Shown here: positions 46,302-58,200 of the stretch, piece by piece | Layout of the letters: the number at the start of each line of letters is the position of its first letter | How positions within the stretch are numbered: position 1 is the stretch's first letter | DNA from: Tachypleus tridentatus | Lineage: Eukaryota; Arthropoda; Merostomata; Xiphosura; Limulidae | Assembly (NCBI RefSeq): GCF_004210375.1 | Contig: NC_134829.1 | Location: 56,722,107 to 56,786,106 of the forward strand | Length of the DNA: 64,000 nucleotides | Reading direction: 5' to 3' | Notes under the pieces: generated by a model | What the model was told of the DNA's origin: nothing | Database searches by the model: none | What the model saw: the letters and a program-made list of their open reading frames with translations, nothing else | Program-made: the position numbers and the translations under genes

Positions 46302-47578
46302 ATGGCTGCCGCTGGCTTTTCATCACTTGAAGCACACCTGACAGGTGCTGAAAAGGCCAAGTATGAGGAAAAGTGAAGGAACTGGGTGTAGGAGACCCGT
46401 ATATGCTCCCGCCACGTGTATTTACGCCAGTAATATCCAGTCAAGACAACGTTGTTCAGAGTCAGACTGTTTCCGGAGTAGATCTGCCATATATTAAACA
46501 TGGTGACATTTATATATATTTGATAAACAGGACATCCACCTATACAAATGAAAGTCTAAAAGGTTACAAAAGCCTTGATGCGTACAAGTCTTTGTGGCAG
46601 GATTTGTACAGAATGTCCAGATAACCAGGGCAACGTCGGATAAAGTCATCATTACAGCAAAGGTTTGTACATCATGTTATATTACATACATGTATCATGT
46701 ACTCTGTATGATAGATTTAACTACATTTTAGACGAAGACTAGATACTGAAGTAAAGTAGGGCCCCCATTTTAATAAATGGTTCAATATTATTGTACTACA
46801 TGTGTACTGACTGTTGTCAAAGCTCTAGCTTAGGAGCACTTCTATACATGTTTGTATAATGATATTAAGATACCTTATTGTCTAGGCTGTTTCAAAACTT
46901 AATTTTTGATTTATGATTAATTTTTGGTAAGGAATCAATATATAGATAATAAATAGTACAAGTAGACATAGACCGTTAAAGCTGGTCAATAGCCATGTTA
47001 GGTTTCTGTAAAAATAATTTAATATTTAGCTGTTCTGTTATTTTTTTATATTATTTTATTATTTGAGTGACACATGTATCCCAACCTGATACCCAGTTGT
47101 CTTTAAAAGCTTATATATACACAACTTAATATTTTATTTGTTATTTTACACACCACTCTCAGCGGCTAAATGAACCACCACTAAAGCCATGGGTTGCTAG
47201 CTGCAAGAATAGAGGGATAATATCTTCCCACTGCACCTGCAAGGCTGGACTAGGTGAAGTCTGCTCCCACGTAGCAGCAACTTTGTTCCACATGGAAGCT
47301 GTCGTAAAGAGACATCACAGCACAGCTTGCACATCAATGCCTTGTGAGTGGATTGTTCCACCCAGAGGAAAGGGACACTTAAAGAGGTTACAGACATGGA
47401 CTTCACAAGTGTCACAACAACAACAAAAAAAACTGACCGAGCAGTCTACAACAGAATGCCAAGCAACAGCAACAGCATGCCCCCAATGACTGAGGAAGAA
47501 GTAAAGGCATGCTACCTTGCAATTCAGAACACTGGAGTGAAGTCTGGCTTCCTCTCATTGACTAAGGACAATTGTTGA
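46302..47578 (+). pseudogene. SWIM zinc-finger protein (YqaJ-type partner), truncated
   Basis: Exon 1 starts at ATG 46302 (MAAAGFSSLEAHLTGAEKAK), then after one frame change KELGVGDPYMLPPRVF, DLPYIKHGDIYIYLINRTS and SLKGYKSLDAYKS, and after another AGFVQNVQITRATSDKVIIT AK, ending at donor GT 46663. Exon 2 (acceptor AG 47161-47162 or slightly upstream) reads RLNEPPLKPWVASCKNRGII and the SWIM finger SSHCTCKAGLGEVCSHVAAT (CxC...CxH), then a third frame change and TEEEVKACYLAIQNTGVKSG FLSLTKDNC, stop 47576-47578. These are the N-terminal and SWIM regions of proteins that normally continue into a YqaJ-type nuclease domain, absent here. All three frame changes equal loss of one base, two or three in short homopolymers. 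The acceptor is uncertain: HSQ, normally coded before RLN, precedes the only AG. Confidence 0.75.
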
Positions 47579-47581
47579 AAT

Positions 47582-48732
47582 TTAAAGACTGAATGTGTAT
47601 CTCGGAAATATCTGTAAATTTGGTTGAATATGATCATCATATGACGGCAGACCTGTACAGTATTTGACCTTCTCGTCGTCATTTGCAAAAGTAGCATCTT
47701 CGAAACAGTTCGCTTTTGCTATACTTTTATAGTGGAGGACTTCATTCCGCAACTGTTGGCATTCAGATTCAAGTCTAACTAAGTCTGTGAATGATATTTC
47801 CGTCTATATACATGTCTCAGTTGTATATTGTGATGTACACAAGTCAAAATTATCACATGTAGCTTCAAGTTCATCAGCAGAATCAGTACAGCTGCTATCA
47901 GTGCCAGCAGATTCTATGAAAGCAAGGTCAAGCAGCCCAACAGCAGCTTCATGTCTCTTTTGTTGTTCTTTTCTCCTTTTGGTCACTTCTTTCCTGTTTT
48001 CATATTTACACAATTCAGCAGCTTTCCTTCTCTTCAGGGGAGAACGTGTAAAATGAAATATGGAAGGTACATAGTCAGGTGACAGGGGATCATCACTCTT
48101 CGTCCCTGAAACAGAGTACAATAATTTAGTTAAGATATAGATCTACAGGCATCATCAGATAATATTTATATATATAACAAATACACTGTACACTTTTAAC
48201 TGAATATATATATATAACTGAATATGCTGAACATTGTTTAACAACTGAATGTACAGCCAACAAAGTAATTATTTGCACACTTTTTAATCTTGTACCAGTT
48301 GTGGTATTCTGATGAATCACTTAAATTGGTCCTTTAAGAGATATTAACATTTTGTCTTAATGTACAAATGGCTATATAACCTATTCATCATGAATGATAT
48401 TATTCCTTCAGTAAATTTACTATTCAGTTATTTAAAAGTAAAAGAAAAGTGTGCAAAACATTTCTTTGACTGGTGCTGCAGTGTGTTCTGCTATACATAT
48501 ATCATGCATGTAAGTTTCAATTTATTCACCTGGCTATAGATGAATTATAGATACCTGACACAAAATGTTTACTACAAAGTCTGGTGTGCTCTGTGGGTGT
48601 CCAGTTTTTCCTATTGACAGCTGCAATCCATCGTCTTCTTCGGTCGGGATCTTTAGGAAATCTGTAGTATGACACATTTTCCACCTGTCCATGTCGATTT
48701 GAACAGTTAAATGCACAACACGAGTGTACCAT
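47582..48732 (-). pseudogene. THAP-domain transposase, N-terminal part
   Basis: Exon 1 (48732-48555) starts MVHSCCAFNCSNRHG, the usual THAP start, and exon 2 (48105-47582) joins in phase 1 with good GT/AG signals around a 449-bp intron. THAP C2CH: Cys5/Cys10, Cys53, His56 (LCSKHF), with YYRFPKD, RRRWIAAVNR and the closing YVPSIF (about 71-76) all in place. A basic stretch follows (SPLKRRKAAELCKYENRKEV), then an acidic region. At 47804-47806 an in-frame TAG interrupts, yet the same frame continues with a heptad-like RLESECQQLRNEVLHYKSIA and DEKVKYCTGLPSYDDHI, the segment that precedes the DDE domain in THAP/Harbinger-related transposases. It ends at TAA 47582-47584 without DDE residues. When intact it binds the transposon ends through the THAP finger. 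An upstream Met at 48792 would add 20 residues; I prefer 48732. Confidence 0.85.
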
Positions 48733-48826
48733 CGCGCACTTTTGACTATGAATCACCCTTGTGTTGGAATATAAACACGTCGAGCGTGCCACCCATCATG
48801 GCGGTCAGCAGTAATTAGGTCAAGAG

Positions 48827-48834
48827 TGACGTCA
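48827..48834. promoter_or_regulatory. TGACGTCA (CRE-type) site upstream of THAP gene
   Basis: Perfect 8-bp CRE palindrome adjacent to the right TIR and about 95 bp upstream of the THAP start on the minus strand. The regulatory role is inferred. Confidence 0.4.
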
Positions 48835-48849
48835 CACGCAAAACCTCTA
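48835..48849 (-). repeat. Right terminal inverted repeat
   Basis: CACGCAAAACCTCTA, exact reverse complement of the left TIR. Confidence 0.9.
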
Positions 48850-48850
48850 T

Positions 48851-49560
48851 AGTGTGTTGTAGTATTTAAGTATTTGGTATGACATTCAGTAAACCACAAG
48901 TATTTGTATCCAAAACCAAAACAAGATTATCGATATAAATACGGAAAGGTCAAGGAAGCTAACACGTCTTTCAACCAAAACTAATAGTTATAGGTTCTTT
49001 TTACACTATCATATCCTGTGAAATTATGAGTATTTCTGGTGAACAAAACTTACATATTTCAACATTATTCGTTGTTAAAATAGAGATAGGCTTCATAACA
49101 TTAAAATCAGAGATGCCCTTCACAACACTAAAACAGAGATACCCTTTACAACATTAACAACAGATATATCCTGGTTTATATAACAATAATAACACTTATA
49201 TCCAGGCCGTACTAAAATAAAAACAAATATTTTGTTTCCCTGTACAACAATAAAAAGATAAATATTTTAAACAGCTTAACAACAAACAATGAGGTACAAT
49301 ATATATATTCAGATCATTATATCAGTAAAAACAAATATATTCTAGACTGGAGAAGAATAAAAATATAGATATTATAGTCATCTACTCTGTATATTCAGCG
49401 AGTAATAAACTGCTCGCATGGGTATATATGTGTACGTATGTATAAGCAGCGACAATATTTAAACATCTATCAATGAAAAACAATAACCTTTCTTTCTGGG
49501 TTAGTTTTTATATTCATCGAACTTCCAGTTCACAGTGAAACAATAAGTTTAATTGACACA
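48851..49560. other. AT-rich, weak repeats only
   Basis: Around 49070-49280 degenerate words such as CAACATTAAAACAGAGATA recur four or five times. No coding block. Confidence 0.5.
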
Positions 49561-49838
49561 ATGGACCTGGCATGACCAAGCGTGTTAAGGCGTGCGACTC
49601 GTAATCTGAGGGTCGCGGGTTCGCATCCCCGTCGCGCCAAACATGCTTGCCCTTTCAGCCGTGGGGGCGTTATAATGTGAGGGTCAATCCCACTATTCGT
49701 TGGTAAAAGAGTAGTCTAAGAGTTGGCGGTGGGTGGTGATGACTAGCTGCCTTCCCTCTAATCTTACACTGCTAAATTAGGGATGGCTAGCACAAGTAGC
49801 CCTCAAGAAGCTTTGTGTGAAATTCAAAACAAACAAAA
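49561..49838 (+). mobile_element. Family A SINE with probable TSD
   Basis: Intact head (GCGTGCGACTCGTAATCTGA, GGGTTCGCATCCCC) and tail CAAAACAAACAAA. Flanks AATTGACACA and AATTGACCCA differ at one base and are the likely target duplication. Confidence 0.93.
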
Positions 49839-50114
49839 TTGACCCAACACGTGACAAAAATTTCAGTCATTACTTTCTGTTGTCCACTTTTGCCAGCTAT
49901 TTTGCTATATTTTTGTGTCCACAGAAACTGTGGACGATTTTTTTTAATTTTTTGCTGTTTGTCGTTCTTGGTAAACAAGTATATTTCTATCCTGTTATTG
50001 TATTGACTTTCACCCAGTGATCATAATTTTAGCCTCGGCAAATCGACCCATAGAGTGGGTCTGATTTTTTTGTTCCTTAGGACAAACTTTTAGCTCATGG
50101 CTCCGTCATCTCTG

Positions 50115-50395
50115 GGGTCCGGCATGGGCAGGTGAATTAATACGCTCGACTTGTAATATAAGGGTCGCGGGTTCGAATACCCGTCGCACAAAATATGCTT
50201 TGCCCTTTTTCAGCTGTGGGGGCGTTATAATGTAACGGTCAATTCCAATATTCGTTAGTAAAATAGTAGCCCAAGAGTTGGCGGTGGGTGGTGATGACTA
50301 AGTGCCTTCCCTCTAGTCTCACACTACTAAATTAGGGACGGCTTGCGCCGATAGCCCTTGAGTAGCTTTGCGTGAAATTCAGAAGAAACAAAACC
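50115..50395 (+). mobile_element. Family A SINE
   Basis: Full length from GGTCCGGCATGGGCAGGTGA, with a GGGTTCGAATACCC B-box, to TTCAGAAGAAACAAAACC. It is the second plus copy within 600 bp. Confidence 0.92.
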
Positions 50396-50829
50396 ATCAT
50401 CGCTTTACCGATTTGAAATATAATTAGTTTTGAACTCAGGAGGTCAAATCGTTTAGAATGACATATCTAACCACGTCCAAGATTTCATTGGTTACTTTTC
50501 TCTAATCCTGCCTAAAATAATTGTAACTTAAGTGTGATCCTAATGAGTGGTAAAACTTAAACATACTCTCGTCCCCATGTCTTGTATAAATAAAAACAAA
50601 GTTAGAAAAGAATTTCATAAATTTCTTTAATTCTGCACACAAAAAATTTCAAGTTCCACAATAACTGGAGATTCTCTCTTGTTTTTAATTTCAATATATT
50701 TACCTCGGAGGTACAGACTAAGCGAAAGGACATAAAATATGTTACTATGTACATACACTTGTTCATTCAAAAGTTAAGTGTGTGTTTACTATAATAATAA
50801 TATACATATATTTCATTAATGCTGTGATA
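50396..50829. other. No recognised feature
   Basis: AT-rich. Confidence 0.5.
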
Positions 50830-51180
50830 TACAAATCTAAATGTGTGTATTGATATTTAAGTTTAAGTATTTGTTTTCATATTCACCCTTCTAAAATGTG
50901 GTATTGAAACCTAATATCTTATACTAATATCTAAATTTACGTATTTGTTGTGATGGTCATCTCTCTAAAATGTGGTATTCAAACCTAATATCGTATACTA
51001 TATATTTAAATTTACGTATGTGCTGTGATATTCACCTTTCTCTGATGTGGTATTCACACGTAATATTGTGTTATGGTATTTAAATGTAGGTATTTGTTTT
51101 GATATTCACCTTTCTCAGATGTGGTATTCACACGTAATATTGTGTTATGGTATTTAAATATTGGTATCTCTTGTGACTTA
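50830..51180. repeat. ~74-bp degenerate minisatellite
   Basis: Four to five units built from GATATTCACCTTTCTCAGAT, GTGGTATTCACACGTAATAT and GGTATTTAAATGTAGGTATT; the last two complete units are nearly identical. Confidence 0.88.
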
Positions 51181-52255
51181 TTAAAGCTTAAATGTGTTTT
51201 GATGCTATTCAAACTTTGAGGGGTTTGTGTTAATTAAACCTAATTGTGTGTTTTTTATTAATCAACTTTAATTCGTGTGGTGATACATTTTTGTTTTATT
51301 TAAATAAATTTTCTACTTTTCGCTAAAATCAAAGAAAAAAGAATCACAGATTAGATTTAATTATAAATATTTTATCTTTATATTCTCTCTTTAATAATAA
51401 TAAGTAAAACGTTGTTTTACAATAACTTTCTACAAATGAAATTATTAATTAGAACAGTATTGTAATCCAAGACCACATTCTTAGGATGAAGGTTATGTTT
51501 TATAAAAAAAAAAAAAAAAACGTAAGTGAAGAAACTCGTCGTGACAAATGAGACCAAGAATCGTCAAAGATTCGTTGTACAACTTTTTTATAAGCATTCG
51601 CTGCACGTCAGCTGTGTTCGAGATGTGATGTGAAACCGAAAGATGGCGAACATCTTAATTGGATCTTAAGTTTCATTGTAAGTTCTTGATTGCTAATGTA
51701 ATAATAGTCTGTATCCGAAAGTGGTTTAAACGAAGGCCGTACAATGAGACTTGTCAACTTGGCAGTAATTTCTTATTTCGCAAATTAAAGCTTCATATGA
51801 TAATATACAGCAACAAATGTTGATGTCACTTTCCTTACAAATCTGTGTGTGTTTCGTAAGGTAAGTTAGCTTTCACTGAACACCAACATCTTGGTGATAT
51901 GAATCAGCAAATTAAACTTTGCTGAATCTCTCATCCGACTTCTACATCACAGGTTTCTAAGAAACGAACACCGTGAATACATAAAAATTATCTTGATTAC
52001 GGGATCTGACTCTAAACTAAAGAAAACCAAAAAGAAGTTACATCTCTCTCAATTCACATATCACTTGACACAGAAGTTCAGTAACTTACAAGCTTCCTAC
52101 ATTCATTTCCTGTCTAATCAACACTCTTAGATACAACTGAATGGAAACTTGAACATATAATAAAACAACAAAGTTACATTTAATTTGTTTCTAAAATTCT
52201 TAAGGTCCACAAAGGTCACAGTTACACTGTTTATAAACTGCTTTCGTAAGTAACA
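51181..52255. other. No recognised feature
   Basis: AT-rich sequence, including an A16 run near 51506, leading into the satellite. Confidence 0.45.
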
Positions 52256-52257
52256 TT

Positions 52258-55200
52258 ATACATGCATCATTCTGAACTTTACACAAACATCTTAAGTCAC
52301 ACTATAACTACACTTACATCATTCCTTAACTCTACACGCACATCTTAAGTCACACTATAGCTATACTTACATCATTCTGAATTTTACACAAACATCTTAA
52401 GTGACACTATAGCTATACTTACATCATTCTGAATTTTACACAAACATCTTAAGTCACACTATAGCTATACTTACATCATTCCTTAACTTTACACAAACAT
52501 CTTAAGTCACACTATAGCTATACTTACATCATTCTTAACTTTACACAAACATCTTAAGTCACACTATAGCTATACTTACATCATTCCTTAACTTTACACA
52601 AACATCTTAAGTCACACTATAGCTATACTTACATCATTCTGAATTTTACACAAACATCTTAAGTCACACTATAGCTATACTTACATCATTCTGAATTTTA
52701 CACAAACATCTTAAGTCACACTATAGCTACACTTACATCATTCCTTAACTTTACACAAACATCTTAAGTGACACTATAGCTATACTTACATCATTCCTTA
52801 ACTTTACACAAACATCTTAAGTCACACTATAGCTATACTTACATCATTCTGAATTTTACACAAACATCTTAAGTCACACTATAGCTATACTTACATCATT
52901 CCTTAACTTTACACAAACATCTTAAGTCACACTATAGCTATACTTACATCATTCTGAATTTTACACAAACATCTTAAGTCACACTATAGCTATACTTACA
53001 TCATTCTGAATTTTACACAAACATCTTAAGTGACACTATAGCTATACTTACATCATTCTGAATTTTACACAAACATCTTAAGTCACACTATAGCTACACT
53101 TACATCATTCCTTAACTTTACACAAACATCTTAAGTCACACTATAGCTATACTTACATCATTCCTTAACTTTACACAAACATCTTAAGTCACACTATAGC
53201 TATACTTACATCATTCCTTAACTTTACACAAACATCTTAAGTCACACTATAGCTATACTTACATCATTCCTTAATTTTACACAAACATCTTAAGTCACAC
53301 TATAGCTATACTTACATCATTCCTTAACTTTACACAAACATCTTAAGTCACACTATAGCTATACTTACATCATTCCTTAACTTTACACAAACATCTTAAG
53401 TGACACTATAGCTACACTTACATCATTCCTTAACTTTACACAAACATCTTAAGTGACACTATAGCTACACTTACATCATTCCTTAACTTTACACAAACAT
53501 CTTAAGTCACACTATAGCTATACTTACATCATTCTGAATTTTACACAAACATCTTAAGTCACACTATAGCTGTACTTACATCAATCCTGAACTTTACACA
53601 AACATCTTAAGTCACACTCTAGCTATACTTACATCATTCTGAATTTTACACAAACATCTTAAGTCACACTATAGCTATAATTACATCATTCCTTAACTTT
53701 ACACAAACATCTTAAGTCACACTATAGCTATACTTACATCATTCCTTAACTTTATACAAACATCTTAAGTCACACTATAGCTATACTTACATCATTCCTT
53801 AACTTTACACAAACATCTTAAGTGACACTATAGCTACACTTACATCATTCCTTAACTTTACACAAACATCTTAAGTCACACTATAGCTATACTTACATCA
53901 TTCCTTAACTTTACACAAACATCTTAAGTCACACTATAGCTATACTTACATCATTCCTTAACTTTACACAAACATCCTAAGTCACACTATAGCTATACTT
54001 ACATCATTCATTAACTTTACACAAACATCTTAAGTCACACTATAGCTATACTTACATCATTCCTTAACTTTACACAAACATCTTAAGTTACACTATAGGT
54101 ACACTTACATCATTCCTTAACTTTACACAAACATCTTAAGTCACACTATAGCTATACTTACATCATTCTTGAATTTTACACAAACATCTTAAGTCACACT
54201 ATAGCTATACTTACATCATTCCTTAACTTTACACAAACATCTTAAGTCACACTATAGCTATACTTACATCATTCTGAATTTTACACAAACATCTTAAGTC
54301 ACACTATAGCTATACTTACATCATTCCTTAACTTTACACAAACATCTTAAGTCACACTATAGCTATACTTACATCATTCCTTAACTTTACACAAACATCT
54401 TAAGTCACACTATAGCTATACTTACATCATTCCTTAACTTTACACAAACATCTTAAGTCACACTATAGCTATACTTACATCATTCCTTAACTTTACACAA
54501 ACATCTTAAGTCACACTATAGCTATACTTACATCATTCTTAATTTTACACAAACATCTTAAGTCACACTATAGCTATACTTACATCATTCTTAATTTTAC
54601 ACAAACATCTTAAGTCACACTATAGCTGTACTTACATCAATCCTGAACTTTACACAAACATCTTAAGTCACACTCTAGCTATACTTACATCATTCTGAAT
54701 TTTACACAAACATCTTAAGTCACACTATAGCTATAATTACATCATTCCTTAACTTTACACAAACATCTTAAGTCACACTATAGCTATACTTACATCATTC
54801 CTTAACTTTACACAAACATCTTAAGTCACACTATAGCTATACTTACATCATTCCTTAACTTTACACAAACATCTTAAGTGACACTATAGCTACACTTACA
54901 TCATTCCTTAACTTTACACAAACATCTTAAGTGACACTATAGCTACACTTACATCATTCCTTAACTTTACACAAACATCTTAAGTCACACTATAGCTATA
55001 CTTACATCATTCCTTAACTTTACACAAACATCCTAAGTCACACTATAGCTATACTTACATCATTCATTAACTTTACACAAACATCTTAAGTCACACTATA
55101 GCTGTACTTACATCATTCCTTAACTTTACACAAACATCTTAAGTTACACTATAGGTACACTTACATCATTCCTTAACTTTACACAAACATCTTAAGTCAC

Positions 55201-58200
55201 ACTATAGCTATACTTACATCATTCCTTAACTTTACACAAACATCTTAAGTCACACTATAGTTATACTTACATCATTCCTTAACTTTACACAAACATCTTA
55301 AGTCACACTATAGCTATACTTACATCATTCTGAATTTTACACAAACATCTTAAGTCACACTATAGCTATACTTACATCATTCCTTAACTTTACACAAACA
55401 TCTTAAGTCACACTATAGCTATACTTACATCATTCCTTAACTTTACACAAACATCTTAAGTCACACTATAGCTATACTTACATCATTCCTTAACTTTACA
55501 CAAACATCTTAAGTCACACTATAGCTATACTTACATCATTCCTTAACTTTACACAAACATCTTAAGTCACACTATAGCTATACTTACATCATTTTGAATT
55601 TTACACAAACATCTTAAGTCACACTATAGATATATTTACATCATTCCTTAACTTTACACAAACATCTTAAGTCACACTATAGCTATACTTACATCATTCC
55701 TTAACTTTACACAAACATCTTAAGTCACACTATAGCTGTACTTACATCAATCCTGAACTTTACACAAACATCTTAAGTCACACTCTAGCTATACTTACAT
55801 CATTCTGAATTTTACACAAACATCTTAAGTCACACTATAGCTATAATTACATCATTCCTTAACTTTACACAAACATCTTAAGTCACACTATAGCTATACT
55901 TACATCATTCCTTAACTTTACACAAACATCTTAAGTGACACTATAGCTACACTTACATCATTCCTTAACTTTACACAAACATCTTAAGTCACACTATAGC
56001 TATACTTACATCATTCCTTAACTTTACACAAACATCCTAAGTCACACTATAGCTATACTTACATCATTCATTAACTTTACACAAACATCTTAAGTCACAC
56101 TATAGCTGTACTTACATCATTCCTTAACTTTACACAAACATCTTAAGTTACACTATAGGTACACTTACATCATTCCTTAACTTTACACAAACATCTTAAG
56201 TCACACTATAGCTATACTTACATCATTCTGAATTTTACACAAACATCTTAAGTCACACTATAGCTATACTTACATCATTCCTTAACTTTACACAAACATC
56301 TTAAGTCACACTATAGCTATACTTACATCATTCTTAATTTTACACAAACATCTTAAGTCACACTATAGCTATACTTACATCATTCCTTAACTTTACACAA
56401 ACATCTTAAGTCACACTATAGCTATACTTACATCATTCCTTAACTTTACACAAACATCTTAAGTCACACTATAGCTATACTTACATCATTCCTTAACTTT
56501 ACACAAACATCTTAAGTCACACTATAGCTATACTTACATCATTCCTTAACTTTACACAAACATCTTAAGTCACACTATAGCTATACTTACATCATTCCTT
56601 AATTTTACACAAACATCTTAAGTCACACTATAGCTATACTTACATCATTCTGAATTTTACACAAACATCTTAAGTCACACTATAGCTATACTTACATCAT
56701 TCCTGAACTTTACACAAACATCTTAAGTCACACTATAGCTATACTTACATCATTCTGAATTTTACACAAACATCTTAAGTCACACTATAGCTATACTTAC
56801 ATCATTCCTTAACTTTACACAAACATCTTAAGTCACACTATAGCTATACTTACATCATTCCTTAACTTTACACAAACATCTTAAGTCACACTATAGCTAT
56901 ACTTACATCATTCCTTAACTTTACACAAACATCTTAAGTGACACTATAGCTACACTTACATCATTCCTTAACTTTACACAAACATCTTAAGTGACACTAT
57001 AGCTACACTTACATCATTCCTTAACTTTACACAAACATCTTAAGTCACACTATAGCTATACTTACATCATTCCTTAACTTTACACAAACATCTTAAGTCA
57101 CACTATAGCTATACTTACATCATTCCTTAACTTTACACAAACATCTTAAGTCACACTATAGCTAAGTACTTACTTACATCATTCCTTAACTTTACACAAA
57201 CATCTTAAGTCACACTATAGCTATACTTACATCATTCCTTAACTTTACACAAACATCTTAAGTCACACTATAGCTATACTTACATCATTCCTTAACTTTA
57301 CACAAACATCTTAAGTCACACTATAGCTATACTTACATCATTCCTTAACTTTACACAAACATCTTAAGTCACACTATAGCTATACTTACATCATTCCTTA
57401 ACTTTACACAAACATCTTAAGTCACACTATAGCTATACTTACATCATTCCTTAACTTTACACAAACATCTTAAGTCACACTATAGCTATACTTACATCAT
57501 TCCTTAACTTTACACAAACATCTTAAGTCACACTATAGCTATACTTACATCATTCCTTAACTTTACACAAACATCTTAAGTCACACTATAGCTATACTTA
57601 CATCATTCCTTAACTTTACACAAACATCTTAAGTCACACTATAGCTATACTTACATCATTCTTAACTTTACACAAACATCTTAAGTCACACTATAGCTAT
57701 ACTTACATCATTCCTTAACTTTACACAAACATCTTAAGTCACACTATAGCTATACTTACATCATTCCTTAACTTTACACAAACATCTTAAGTCACACTAT
57801 AGCTATACTTACATCATTCCTTAACTTTACACAAACATCTTAAGTCACACTATAGCTATACTTACATCATTCCTTAACTTTACACAAACATCTTAAGTCA
57901 CACTATAGCTATACTTACATCATTCCTTAACTTTACACAAACATCTTAAGTCACACTATAGCTATACTTACATCATTCCTTAACTTTACACAAACATCTT
58001 AAGTCACACTATAGCTATACTTACATCATTCCTTAACTTTACACAAACATCTTAAGTCACACTATAGCTATACTTACATCATTCCTTAACTTTACACAAA
58101 CATCTTAAGTCACACTATAGCTATACTTACATCATTCCTTAACTTTACACAAACATCTTAAGTCACACTATAGCTATACTTACATCATTCCTTAACTTTA

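Larger units (their letters stand above)
46166..48850. mobile_element. Two-gene THAP/SWIM DNA transposon (ISL2EU-like)
   Basis: Perfect 15-bp terminal inverted repeats (TAGAGGTTTTGCGTG at 46167-46181 and its complement at 48835-48849) with AT dinucleotides at 46166-46167 and 48849-48850, compatible with a 2-bp target duplication. A second inverted match lies inside (CCATATTGGGTGGCAAG near 46230, CCATGATGGGTGGCACG on the minus strand near 48795). Two genes point inward: SWIM zinc-finger on plus, THAP on minus, with stop codons 3 bp apart. From memory, pairing of a THAP/DDE transposase with a SWIM-YqaJ nuclease protein is typical of ISL2EU, a PIF/Harbinger relative. Both catalytic domains are missing, so this looks like a non-autonomous internal deletion. 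Confidence 0.8.
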
